Below, in pieces: positions 19,696 through 27,593 of a DNA stretch of 64,000 bases. The stretch's first letter is position 1, and each line of letters starts with the position of its first letter. The notes beneath the pieces were generated by a model. It was not told the origin of the DNA. It saw only the letters and a list, made by a program, of their open reading frames with translations, and made no database searches. Source of the DNA: Clostridia bacterium (lineage in GTDB: Bacteria; Bacillota; Clostridia; UBA1212); the NCBI GenBank assembly GCA_017461545.1, contig JAFTXP010000003.1, positions 62,001 to 126,000 of the forward strand. The letters are read 5' to 3'. A program made the translations under genes and the position numbers.

Positions 19696-21768
19696 TTACG
19701 GTTCAATAATATTGAAGTTCATAGATTCGGTACTTATCTGGTTCATGTTGCTCATAAACAGCTTAAGCAATTCTGAATCCCCTTCGACCTTGATTGCCTT
19801 TGATACACCTTCTTGGTTATTTTGGAGAATGTAGAAGAGTGCATTTTTGGGGCAGGTAAGACTGATGTCGGGATTTTCCGATTCGCTGTTTTCATAGTGG
19901 AGAACAACACCGTTCTTTATGCGGATCATATGCTTTTCTCCGGTGTCTGTGACATTGATATTTATTGTGAAGTCGTATTTTGACATTGCTGCTTTGTCGA
20001 GACGTATTCCCATATAGTCAATCATCATAGACGCTGTCATTTCCTTCTGGAGACTTGCGTCTGATTGGACGGTGGTTGTGTTTACCGCTTGATTACCCTG
20101 ACGCAGTTCCAACGCCGCAGTAAGGTATGCGTTACGCCAAGGCCCTGATTCTGCCTGATATCCGAGCTGCTCAAGTGCATCGGCGCAAAGGAGTCTTGCG
20201 GCAGTATTACTTGGGTCGGCGTAAACTATCACATTTGTAATCTCTGCAACCCACTGATATTCGCCCGCGTCAAAATCTTTTTTTGCAAGTCGGAGAACCT
20301 CGTCAACATCTCCTAAATACTCAACCCATTTTTTTGCACTCTCCGAAGGTGTCAGGGGATTAAGGTTTACGGGGTTTGCATCGTACCAACCCATATATTT
20401 CTGATAAACCGCTTTGGAGTTATGTGCCACGGTGCCGTAATATTGACGTGTGTACCAATTTTTTGCAAGCTCGTCGGGAAGCTCGATCATATTTGAAATT
20501 TCATCCGAGGTATAGCCTTGATTGATATAAGTCAGCGTCTGGTCATTTATAAACTTATAGACTGCGGCGGTATCGGCAAGGTATTCGTTTACGACATCAT
20601 TTCCCCAGTGCGGCCAGTTGTGCGCCTGGAATGTGACTTCGGTATCTTTTCCGTACAAAGTTATTGCCTCGGTAATATATTTTGCCCACGCGGAGCCATC
20701 ACGCACCTGCGCGCCTCGGAGTGTGTAGAGGTTGTGCAGGGTAGCCGTGCAGTTTTCCGCAACCCACAAAGCCTTGAACTGCGGAAGCCATGTATTCATT
20801 TCGGCAGGCGCTTCCGTGCCGGGTGTGAGCTGGAATTCCATTTCGATTCCGTCAATTGTAATGGTTTCCCGTGTATTTTTTATTTCATAGGTGGGCACGA
20901 TAAATGTGACTGTTCCCTTTGACTGTCCCATGCCGATACCCATTGCAAGAGTTCCCTGAACTCCCGCTTCAAGAAGTGTTCCGTACTGGTACTGTGAACG
21001 ACGTGTCATAGCAAATCCGGCATAGACATTTTCCGCTACTGCATGTTCTGTAAATCCCTCCGGGACAATTATCGGAATTTTATCGCTTGAAAGCTGTTCC
21101 TGTATGGAAAGTGTACTGTCTGCCGCATCGCTTACTGCCATAATTCCCTTGATTCCGCCGAAATGATCTGCGTGCGGATGGGAGATAATTACTGCTTTTA
21201 TCGGGTATTTGCCGAGATTCTTCTCAATGAGTTGCATTGCTGCCTCAGAACATTCCATACTCATGAGCGGGTCAAATACGATCCAGCCCGTGTTGCCCTT
21301 TATAACAGTCAGATTTGCCATATCGTATCCTCTGACCTGATAAATTCCCTCCGTGACTTCAAACAGTCCGTAAGCGTGGTTGTTCTTTGTGTTTTCCCAA
21401 AGGCTCGGATTTACCGTATCGGGTGCTTTTTCGTAGTCATCGAGAAAACTGTACGCGGCCTGACTCCATATAACTTTGCCGTTTTCGTCAGTTAATTCCA
21501 GTGTTTCCGGTGCATCAATAAGTCCTTTTACAGCGAACTCCGCTTCCTGGGTATTCTCGAAGTCCAGAACGGAGTATAGTGCGGAATTTACGCTTACCGT
21601 GTATTCGCTGGCTCCTTTGCTTTCGCTTGTGAGTCCGAGCTCTTCAACAATGTTTGTATTCGGACTTGCGGTTCCGTTTGCTTTTTTGCCTTCGGAATCA
21701 TCACTGCAAGCAGGTATTGTGACCAGCATCAATCCTGCGAGCAGCATTGAAATAATTCTTTTTGACAT
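19696..21768 (-). CDS. Alkylsulfatase-like metallo-beta-lactamase lipoprotein (SdsA/BDS1 type)
   Basis: A 690-residue exported enzyme that by family would cleave sulfate from alkyl sulfates. A signal peptide with lipobox TIPAC anchors it (Cys at about residue 21). The zinc motif HPHADHFGG is at about residues 197-205, with further family motifs NLYTLRGAQVRDG and HNWPHWGNDVV. An alkylsulfatase dimerization domain (~410-550) and a sterol-carrier-like C-terminal domain (~560-690) follow, which is the full three-domain layout. GGAGG lies before the ATG. It has no co-directional neighbour and is divergent from the vWA gene. Confidence 0.88.
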   Translation of the reverse strand: MSKRIISMLLAGLMLVTIPACSDDSEGKKANGTASPNTNIVEELGLTSESKGASEYTVSVNSALYSVLDFENTQEAEFAVKGLIDAPETLELTDENGKVIWSQAAYSFLDDYEKAPDTVNPSLWENTKNNHAYGLFEVTEGIYQVRGYDMANLTVIKGNTGWIVFDPLMSMECSEAAMQLIEKNLGKYPIKAVIISHPHADHFGGIKGIMAVSDAADSTLSIQEQLSSDKIPIIVPEGFTEHAVAENVYAGFAMTRRSQYQYGTLLEAGVQGTLAMGIGMGQSKGTVTFIVPTYEIKNTRETITIDGIEMEFQLTPGTEAPAEMNTWLPQFKALWVAENCTATLHNLYTLRGAQVRDGSAWAKYITEAITLYGKDTEVTFQAHNWPHWGNDVVNEYLADTAAVYKFINDQTLTYINQGYTSDEISNMIELPDELAKNWYTRQYYGTVAHNSKAVYQKYMGWYDANPVNLNPLTPSESAKKWVEYLGDVDEVLRLAKKDFDAGEYQWVAEITNVIVYADPSNTAARLLCADALEQLGYQAESGPWRNAYLTAALELRQGNQAVNTTTVQSDASLQKEMTASMMIDYMGIRLDKAAMSKYDFTININVTDTGEKHMIRIKNGVVLHYENSESENPDISLTCPKNALFYILQNNQEGVSKAIKVEGDSELLKLFMSNMNQISTESMNFNIIEP

Positions 21769-21978
21769 GAAAAGGCCTCCTTTTGTCGTGTGGTTTTATA
21801 TTGACGGTATTTTAACATGAATTTTTTTGTATGGAAAGAAATGATTCCGTGTTTTTGTATGCGGGATAATTCTTGAAGTAGCTTTTTGAGGTGGCAATGT
21901 TACACAGCAGGCTTTCTTTCAACATATAATTTTAAAGGGTCCTATTAATAATATCGGACCCGGAAAGGAAGGATAAGA

Positions 21979-23352
21979 ATGGGTGTAACAAACTCAAACA
22001 AGGAGCTGAATGTTACGCAGATCGATTGCGGCGGCTCTTTCAAAATAAAATTATCTTTGACGGCGGAGCCGGATATCACATCCAATCCCACCGACATTGT
22101 TTTGATACTTGACCGTTCGGGCAGTATGCAGGGGAGTCCTCTTGAAAATCTGAAAAACGGTGCAAAAAAATTCATTGACATAATTGACGAAGCGACCGAC
22201 AGCTCGCAGGACGGGCAGATCGGTTCGGGAAGCCATATAGGTATTGTAAGCTTTGCAAGTACCGCGGCGCAGGATACTCAACTGATTACATCGGTTGCCG
22301 ATCTTAAAGCCGCTGTGGACGCGCTTTCTTCGGGAGGCTCTACAAATCACGAAGATGCATTTACCAAAGCATTGGAGCTTTTTGATCCCGCCTCGGCAAA
22401 TGCAAAAGTCATGGTTATGTTTACCGACGGTGTGACTACTGCCGGCGGGGATCCGAATCCTGTAGCCACCGCTGCAAAAGCTCAGGGTGTTATCATATAC
22501 AGCATAGGTCTTTCGGGCAACGGCGGTATTGACGAGCAAGCACTGCGCGACTGGGCATCCGATCCCGATTCGGCATATGTGGCAATCACTCCCGATGACG
22601 AAGAGCTGGAAGATCTTTTCGAAGAACTTGCCAGAAATATTTCTAAACCCGGCGCAACCAATGTTGTTATAACCGATACGGTTTCTCCCTGCTTCCGTAT
22701 TACATCGCTGTCCTCGCCGTCTAAGGGTACTGCGAGCACAATAGATGCAAATACGGTAGAATGGAAGATTGACGAACTAGGTGTAAAAAATAGCGAGGGT
22801 GCAACGTTTGAATTTACCGTTCAGCACATCGGACCGTGCTCGGGAACGATAGAAGTTAACGACAGTATCACCTACGATGACACCGAGGGCAATGTTGTCA
22901 CTTTCCCGTCGCCGGAAATAGATGTGGAATGTGACATTGTAATTTGTCCCGAATGCTGTCCGGAACCTGTGGATGTGACGGTGGACGGTTGTACGGATTC
23001 TGTGGAATTTGATGCCGGTGAACTCGAAATGGGATTGCTCGGACGAATCGTACAGGTGGACGTCACTCTGCGAAATGTGTGCCCCGGAAAACGGGTCGCT
23101 TTAGCGGTATTGCTTCACGAGGTTGATGATAACGGTATAGAATACAAGCGAGGAATGAAAACCATGACTGTCCCCGCACATACTCGGGAAACATGTCAGG
23201 ATGTAACAATACGATGCATCAAATTCGTGCTCCCTGAAGATCTGGATGTTTCGGATACCACCGATACAATTTGCAATTCCCGAAGCTTCAGAGCAAGATT
23301 CATTGCGCATTATATCGATAATGATTTTGATTGCTGTACTGTGGAGGATTAA
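21979..23352 (+). CDS. von Willebrand factor A-domain protein, no signal peptide
   Basis: A 457-residue protein. Residues ~35-225 form a vWA domain with an intact metal site: DRSGS (about 45-49), the threonine within GGSTNHEDA and FTDGV. A DUF11/CARDB-like beta domain (~225-305) is followed by a cysteine-rich stretch containing CDIVICPECCP and a final beta domain with several cysteines. There is no signal peptide or anchor, so it may be a cytoplasmic, spore-surface or otherwise unconventionally placed protein. GGAAAGGAAGG precedes the ATG. The leader carries a GGGTCC/GGACCC hairpin at 21937-21961 behind CATATAAT (21923-21930). Confidence 0.8.
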   Translation: MGVTNSNKELNVTQIDCGGSFKIKLSLTAEPDITSNPTDIVLILDRSGSMQGSPLENLKNGAKKFIDIIDEATDSSQDGQIGSGSHIGIVSFASTAAQDTQLITSVADLKAAVDALSSGGSTNHEDAFTKALELFDPASANAKVMVMFTDGVTTAGGDPNPVATAAKAQGVIIYSIGLSGNGGIDEQALRDWASDPDSAYVAITPDDEELEDLFEELARNISKPGATNVVITDTVSPCFRITSLSSPSKGTASTIDANTVEWKIDELGVKNSEGATFEFTVQHIGPCSGTIEVNDSITYDDTEGNVVTFPSPEIDVECDIVICPECCPEPVDVTVDGCTDSVEFDAGELEMGLLGRIVQVDVTLRNVCPGKRVALAVLLHEVDDNGIEYKRGMKTMTVPAHTRETCQDVTIRCIKFVLPEDLDVSDTTDTICNSRSFRARFIAHYIDNDFDCCTVED

Positions 23353-23373
23353 GTCTGTTTAGTCCTGCACAGA

Positions 23374-23720
23374 GATTTTTAATTGCTGAAAATATTGAAA
23401 AGCATACAGTGCGGCGAAAAAGTTATTTTTACCGACGAAGGAGGTATGCATAGATTTATGCGGTATGCTGTATCTTTCGCCTTTTTATTTCATTGTTAGT
23501 TTTTAATTGCTAAAGATATTTAAAAACCATATGGTGCGGCGAAAAAGTTATTTTTACCGACGAAGGAGGAAAACATAGATTTAGGCGGTATCTTTTGCCT
23601 TTTTATTACATCGTTAGGTTTTAATTGCTAAATATATTGAAACGCATATGGTGCGGCGAAAAAGTTATTTTTACCGACGAAGGAGGTAAGCCATAACTTT
23701 AAGCCGCACCATATGCGTTC
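23374..23720 (+). repeat. Three tandem ~120-bp structured repeats
   Basis: Three copies share an almost invariant 34-base core at 23411-23444, 23536-23569 and 23653-23686, beginning GCGGCGAAAAAGTTATTTTT and ending CCGACGAAGGAGG. Copy spacing is 125 and 117 bp, and each copy starts with TTTTAATTGCT. In copies 1 and 2 the core's GGCGAAA can pair with TTTCGCC or TTTTGCC about 70 bases later, followed by TTTTTAT, as in a terminator. Copy 3 is bounded by a 17-bp perfect inverted repeat (23641-23657 and 23703-23719). The pattern suggests structured RNA. I do not recognise the family. Confidence 0.75.
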
Positions 23721-23722
23721 TA

Positions 23723-23751
23723 TTGACAACAAAATTCACATAAGCTAATAT
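23723..23751 (+). promoter_or_regulatory. Promoter of candidate antitoxin RNA
   Basis: Consensus TTGACA at 23723-23728, 17-bp spacer and TAATAT at 23746-23751. A TATAAT also overlaps at 23749-23754. No gene on this strand follows within 1 kb. Confidence 0.68.
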
Positions 23752-23758
23752 AATTATA

Positions 23759-23853
23759 TCAAAGAGCATTGCCTAAAAGCTTATGCTCCTTGGAAGGCTA
23801 CTTTTTGAGATTGACTGCGTTCGTTGTTAAGGTTTAGAGCGCAGTCATTTTTT
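23759..23853 (+). ncRNA. Candidate type I antitoxin RNA
   Basis: A transcript of about 95 bases is predicted from the promoter to the intrinsic terminator TGACTGCG/CGCAGTCA (23812-23847) followed by six T. A first hairpin, GAGCAT/ATGCTC, lies at 23764-23788. Its 3' end is complementary to the last codons and stop of the small toxin-like gene on the other strand, and the rest is complementary to that mRNA's expected 3' region. This is the geometry of TxpA/RatA-type loci. Confidence 0.6.
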
Positions 23854-23931
23854 CTGATTTATGTAAAAAATAATCAAGAGAATAATTTCGATCATATACA
23901 AAATAATCGCAAGTATTTCGTAATCACTCAT
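23845..23931 (-). CDS. 28-residue hydrophobic peptide, candidate type I toxin (holin-like)
   Basis: A 28-residue peptide beginning MSDYEILAIIL and ending in NQKK. Residues 6-24 are one hydrophobic helix containing a single Glu at 15, with a lysine tail, the pattern of small putative holin-like toxins (often M-S-x-Y-E at the start). AAGGAGG (23946-23940 on the minus strand) lies eight bases before the ATG and is very strong. The gene is too short for routine calling but has a promoter, a structured leader and an opposing RNA. It would insert in the membrane and disturb it if overproduced. Function is inferred. Confidence 0.7.
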   Translation of the reverse strand: MSDYEILAIILYMIEIILLIIFYINQKK

Positions 23932-23939
23932 ATAAATCG

Positions 23940-24040
23940 CCTCCTTCCCGTCTGCCTGTAGGAATTTACAAGCAGCCCTACAAGGAGGATGACTGACACA
24001 CTTTTAGAGCAATGCCCACGGAATCGTGATGACTTCCGTG
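23940..24040 (-). promoter_or_regulatory. Toxin mRNA leader with ribosome-site-masking stem
   Basis: The toxin's Shine-Dalgarno AAGGAGG (complement of 23940-23946) is perfectly complementary to CCTCCTT (complement of 23982-23988) upstream in the same leader. An inner GTAGG/CCTAC pair extends the stem. The predicted 5' end carries a 7-bp hairpin, CACGGAA/TTCCGTG (24017-24040). Such leaders keep full-length type I toxin mRNAs untranslated. Confidence 0.6.
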
Positions 24041-24045
24041 AGAAG

Positions 24046-24074
24046 ATAATGCCATTTTGGTGATTGTTTGTAAA
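24046..24074 (-). promoter_or_regulatory. Promoter of candidate toxin mRNA
   Basis: Minus strand: TTTACA (24074-24069), 17-bp spacer, CATTAT (24051-24046). The start would be near 24039, at the base of the 5' hairpin. Confidence 0.45.
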
Positions 24075-24145
24075 GTATGTAAAATATTTCCCGGAAAAAC
24101 GCAAGTGTGTTGACTTTCAAACGAAACAGGACTGCGACTCGCTTA

Positions 24146-24223
24146 TTGCAATTAAAGCTCGCTGCATACGTTCGACATAGCCGTTCAAACCTCGCCTGAC
24201 GGCTTGTTTTCACGGTGTCTCAC
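24146..24223. repeat. Dispersed repeat, copy A
   Basis: A ~78-bp unit starts TTGCA, contains GCTCGCTGCATACGTTCGAC, then GCCGTTCAA, and ends TTTCACGGTGTCTCAC. GACA and CCGT near the middle can pair with ACGG and TGTC at the end, so it can fold. Copies B and C lie nearby. Confidence 0.7.
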
Positions 24224-24260
24224 TTATTGAACCTTGACGGTACAGCAAATCTTTACATGA

Positions 24261-24330
24261 TTGAAATTTGCTGCATAAACTCGACATAGCCGTTCAATCG
24301 TCGCAATAGCTTGCTTTCACGGTGTCTCGC
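24261..24330. repeat. Dispersed repeat, copy B
   Basis: A 70-bp diverged copy with TTTGCTGCATAAACTCGACA, GCCGTTCAA and TTTCACGGTGTCTCGC. The order of the blocks is the same as in copy A. Confidence 0.65.
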
Positions 24331-24360
24331 AAATCTGCGTCCTGTTTATGAACAGATAGT

Positions 24361-24403
24361 AAAAAGGTACAAGCACTACCTGACGGCAGTGCCTGTACCT
24401 TTT
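24361..24403 (-). terminator. Terminator of tRNA-Leu
   Basis: AAAAAGGTACA...TGTACCTTTTT forms a ~20-bp stem with two mismatches just 3' of the tRNA on the minus strand, ending in a T run. Confidence 0.8.
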
Positions 24404-24409
24404 TAGTTA

Positions 24410-24493
24410 TGCGGATAACAGGACTTGAACCTGCATGAAGTTGCCCTCACTGGTACCTGAAACCAGCGCGTCTGCCAATTCCGCCATATCCGC
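24410..24493 (-). tRNA. tRNA-Leu(CAG)
   Basis: On the minus strand, the acceptor 5' strand GCGGATA (24493-24487) pairs with TATCCGC (24417-24411), followed by discriminator A. The anticodon arm CTGGT-TTCAGGT-ACCAG gives anticodon CAG. A long variable arm and the T arm with GGTTCAAGTCC are present. The 84-base length and long variable arm fit leucine. CCA is not encoded. Confidence 0.95.
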
Positions 24494-24547
24494 TTTTATA
24501 ACTCTCTTAATTTTTACACGGCCGAGAGACAGCCGAGGCAGAGCATA

Positions 24548-24623
24548 TTGCAGTAAAAGCTCGCTGCATACGTTCGACATTGCCGTTTAGCCTTCGCTTG
24601 CGCTCGGTTTCACGGTGTCTTAC
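24548..24623. repeat. Dispersed repeat, copy C
   Basis: A 76-bp copy on the other side of the tRNA, with GCTCGCTGCATACGTTCGAC, GCCGTTTAG and TTTCACGGTGTCTTAC. It is nearly identical to copy A in its first third. Confidence 0.7.
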
Positions 24624-24713
24624 CTACTCCGCGAATGCCTTGAAATTATAACGCATAAGAAAATTAATTGCAACCTTTCCCGAGAAATTTTGCAGGAATA
24701 CCTGTTGCGGCAG

Positions 24714-24743
24714 GGAATACCTTTAAATGTCTTTTCATATATT
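24714..24743 (+). promoter_or_regulatory. Sigma-E-like promoter of the cotS-like gene
   Basis: GGAATACC (24714-24721), a 14-bp spacer and CATATATT (24736-24743) fit the sigma-E pattern (ATA core, CATA--AT-type -10), 38 bases before the ATG. Confidence 0.45.
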
Positions 24744-24780
24744 GAGTACAGACGAAGTTAAGGAGGCTGTTTTGTAGATA

Positions 24781-25872
24781 ATGGCTATTGATATAAGTGC
24801 GCTTGTGCAGGAGTATTACGGAATCAATCCTGTGAAATGTTGCAATACTCGTGAAGGCTGGGTAATAGAAGAAGATGGGTCGCAGGAGAGGTTGCTTTGC
24901 AGGGCGTTGCCGCTTCGCGGTGAAAAAATAATCGGAACACATGTGATATTGAAACATCTGAGGGAGAACGGGTTTGATAAGACCGACAGATATCTGACGG
25001 CGCTGAACGGTTTGCCTTTTATGCCGGGATACGGTGTGAATTATATTCTGATAAAGAGAAATATGGGGCGTGAATGTGAAATAAGTTGTTGTGAAGATCT
25101 TGCGGATGCGTCAAGGCTGCTTGCGGAAATGCACCTTGCGTCAAGAGGTTTTACGCAGCAAAAAGCGGAAGATGTTTTGATAAGATTTCATGAACTTATG
25201 TATCCGCCTCAGGAGAGGGGAGAAGAGTCTGCGCGTTACAGTGTTGATGAATCAAATCAGAATGAATTTAATTTTAACTGTTACATAAAAAATGATTTGG
25301 GAAATACGCCGGAGACTTTCAAGAGGCGTCTTGAAGAGTTGAAAAAGTTCAGAAAGACTGCCAAGAAGAGCAGAAATGCATTTGATTATGCGTATCTTTC
25401 GGTGGCGGATTATTATTGCGCCCTTGCGGAGCGTATTCACGAAGAGCTTGCGGTGTCACCTTATGAAAAATTGACGGAGCAGTACAGGGAAGAGGGCTGC
25501 GTTTGCCATAGGGATTATACCGGGCATAACATATTGCTCGGGAAGAATGAGACGGTCATCAATTTTGAAAGTGCCTGTATTGATTTGCCGATTTACGATG
25601 TTGCAAACTTTTTGAGGCGGCGAATGAGGAAATGCGGCTGGTCGGTGTCCGACGCGGACTTCATACTCGATAATTACAGCAAAACGAGACCGCTTTCAAA
25701 TGACGAAATAACTGTGCTGAAAATTTTGCTTCAATTCCCTCAGAAGCTTTGGAGAATAATCAACAAATACTATAACAGCCGCAGGTCGTGGTGCGAGAAG
25801 AGCTGTCTTATGCAGCTCGAAGAGGTGAAGCAGGAGAAAGATCCGCTTGCGGAATTTGCAAAGAATTTTTAA
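24781..25872 (+). CDS. CotS-family spore coat kinase-like protein
   Basis: A 363-residue protein of the CotS/aminoglycoside-phosphotransferase fold. The catalytic-loop-like motif is CHRDYTGHNIL (about 240-250), and the metal-binding D-x-D/DFG position reads INFESACIDLP, so it is partly degenerate. CotS proteins are coat-associated in spore formers and thought to phosphorylate or bind coat components. AAGGAGG lies 14 bases before the ATG, a rather long spacing. A sigma-E-like promoter precedes it and sipL follows 82 bases later, which supports a role in the mother cell during spore coat assembly. Confidence 0.85.
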   Translation: MAIDISALVQEYYGINPVKCCNTREGWVIEEDGSQERLLCRALPLRGEKIIGTHVILKHLRENGFDKTDRYLTALNGLPFMPGYGVNYILIKRNMGRECEISCCEDLADASRLLAEMHLASRGFTQQKAEDVLIRFHELMYPPQERGEESARYSVDESNQNEFNFNCYIKNDLGNTPETFKRRLEELKKFRKTAKKSRNAFDYAYLSVADYYCALAERIHEELAVSPYEKLTEQYREEGCVCHRDYTGHNILLGKNETVINFESACIDLPIYDVANFLRRRMRKCGWSVSDADFILDNYSKTRPLSNDEITVLKILLQFPQKLWRIINKYYNSRRSWCEKSCLMQLEEVKQEKDPLAEFAKNF

Positions 25873-25875
25873 ACA

Positions 25876-25906
25876 GTCATATTGGCATGGCTGAATGCAT
25901 AATAAT
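25876..25906 (+). promoter_or_regulatory. Sigma-E-like promoter of sipL
   Basis: GTCATATT (25876-25883), exactly the classical -35, then a 14-bp spacer and CATAATAAT (25898-25906). It lies 49 bases before the sipL ATG and independently of cotS. Confidence 0.65.
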
Positions 25907-25954
25907 AAGCGTATTCAAGGCGAGAATACATATATTTAAGGAGGTAAAATAACT

Positions 25955-27514
25955 ATGCCGGAGCTAATAAAAAATTATGTTAAAACAAGCAGACTTCTTA
26001 AAACCGAAGTTTTGAGAAGTGTTTTTGATTCCGATTATACTATTCCGGAGGGGATGCCGGAAATTAAGCAAGTGCTTGCAATTGATACAGAAGTGTTTGT
26101 CGAAAAGACGACTGCGGAAAATGACAGAGTAACAGCAGAGATATTGATTGAATACACCGTTTTGTACATGCCGAGCGGAGAAGATGTTTCCGTAAAGAGT
26201 GTAACATTTAAAAATCAACAGACCTTTTTGATAAATGCGACCGGAATTGAAGATGAGTGCAGATGCGTCATTAAGTGCTGTGCGGAACAGACTGAGATAA
26301 CAAATGTGAACGGCAGAAGACTGTCGGTTAGAAGCGTTGTAAAATGCTCTCCTCACATTGAAAATATTTCGGAGCTTGCGATTCCGTCGGATATAGCAGG
26401 AATTGATGACATCCAGGTGCAGGAGGATATATGTCCGATGAATGTCACTGTGGAGAACCTCATCGATGTGCTTGATATCAATGAAAATATTGAACTTCCG
26501 GTTGGCAAAGATCCTTTTTACAGAATAATCAAGAGCAATGCGTCAGTCAGCGATGTTACTTTTAATGTTGCATCAAACGAACTGACCGTCAAAGGCAATT
26601 TGAATGTCTGTACTCTCTACGAGTCTGACGGTGTGACAAAAAATTTGCAGATTATTGAAAATGAAATTCCTTTCAGCGAGGTAATATTTGTAGAAAATGA
26701 CAATGGCACCCTTGACTGGAATGTGGATTATTCGCTCACATCCTTCAATGCCGAGGCATCAGAGGACAGCGACGGAGAAAAGCGTATTCTCAATGTGACT
26801 GCTGCAATAAAATTTGATGTGACTTCTTCCGAGAATGTTTCGGTAAATATGCTCTCGGATGCTTATTCTCTATCGTGCGGTTTTGACCTTCAGAGAAAGA
26901 AGATTGACGTTTATACAAAGTGCGGCGAAGTTTCTTCACAGTTTGTTCTGAAGAATGCCGAATCGGTTCCCGAGGGGCTTCCTGCAATATCCGAAATAGT
27001 AAATCTGAGCGGTCAGATCGGACAGATGGACGTAAGTGCAGAAGACGGCGGAGCTGTTATCGAAGGTGTTGTAATATGCAATGTTTTGTATTTGTCAAAA
27101 GACGAATCAAACCCTGTCGCATCGTTTGCTGTACAAATACCGTTTACTCAAAGAATTGACCGACGTGACATGACTCCTGAAACCATTGTAAACCTAAGCT
27201 TAAACGTGAACCACACATCATACAGCTTGCTTTCTCCGACAGAGACCGAGCTGAGAATAGCGCTTTCTGCACGCGGTGAAACTCTTAAATCACAGTCGGT
27301 GAATATGATTTACGATGTTTCCCCTGTCACAGAACTCGACCCTACCCGCAGAAACCAAGCATCTATTCTTATCTACATAGTACAGCCGGGTGACACAATG
27401 TGGAAAATCGCAAAACGCTACAATGCTCCTATCGAAATTCTTAAATCAATCAATGATATTGAAAACGCAGATTTGATTATGCCGGGACAGAAATTGTTAA
27501 TACCTAAAAACTGA
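25955..27514 (+). CDS. sipL: SipL-like spore morphogenesis protein (SPOCS/DUF3794 plus LysM)
   Basis: A 519-residue protein that in Clostridia bridges the coat basement layer (SpoIVA) to the forespore surface, a job done by SpoVID in Bacillus. Residues ~25-460 contain repeated SPOCS/DUF3794 units (note the recurring PEGMPEI, PVGKDPFYRI and PEGLPAISEI edges). Residues ~470-519 are a LysM domain (YIVQPGDTMWKIAKRY...GQKLLIP). The order and length match known SipL. AAGGAGG lies before the ATG, and the sigma-E-like promoter agrees with mother-cell expression. Confidence 0.9.
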   Translation: MPELIKNYVKTSRLLKTEVLRSVFDSDYTIPEGMPEIKQVLAIDTEVFVEKTTAENDRVTAEILIEYTVLYMPSGEDVSVKSVTFKNQQTFLINATGIEDECRCVIKCCAEQTEITNVNGRRLSVRSVVKCSPHIENISELAIPSDIAGIDDIQVQEDICPMNVTVENLIDVLDINENIELPVGKDPFYRIIKSNASVSDVTFNVASNELTVKGNLNVCTLYESDGVTKNLQIIENEIPFSEVIFVENDNGTLDWNVDYSLTSFNAEASEDSDGEKRILNVTAAIKFDVTSSENVSVNMLSDAYSLSCGFDLQRKKIDVYTKCGEVSSQFVLKNAESVPEGLPAISEIVNLSGQIGQMDVSAEDGGAVIEGVVICNVLYLSKDESNPVASFAVQIPFTQRIDRRDMTPETIVNLSLNVNHTSYSLLSPTETELRIALSARGETLKSQSVNMIYDVSPVTELDPTRRNQASILIYIVQPGDTMWKIAKRYNAPIEILKSINDIENADLIMPGQKLLIPKN

Positions 27515-27593
27515 ACGCAAAGACTCCCTCGGAAAAAATGGCCAAAATTCTAACGAATTTTTAAATTTTTTCCGAGGGAGTCTCTGCGTTCAG
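27511..27593 (+). terminator. Long hairpin terminator of sipL
   Basis: A 28-bp arm (27511-27538) pairs with 27566-27593 with one mismatch. It starts inside the stop codon. The loop has a second stem, AAATTC/GAATTT. Its inner part is the same palindrome as at 8416-8472, and it seeds the tandem array that follows. Confidence 0.75.

Noticed and set aside
23444-23500. Tiny peptide frame after GAAGGAGG in repeat copy 1
   Set aside because: The other two copies of the repeat have no matching frame, so coding is not conserved.
23411-23686. Known riboswitch (c-di-GMP, guanidine, T-box and others considered)
   Set aside because: The core lacks the signature bases of each that I could recall, and no regulated gene follows on the same strand.
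23989-24063. 24-codon plus-strand frame after AAGGAGG
   Set aside because: There is no spacing between the ribosome site and the ATG, and the AAGGAGG is better explained as complement of the toxin's leader masking sequence.
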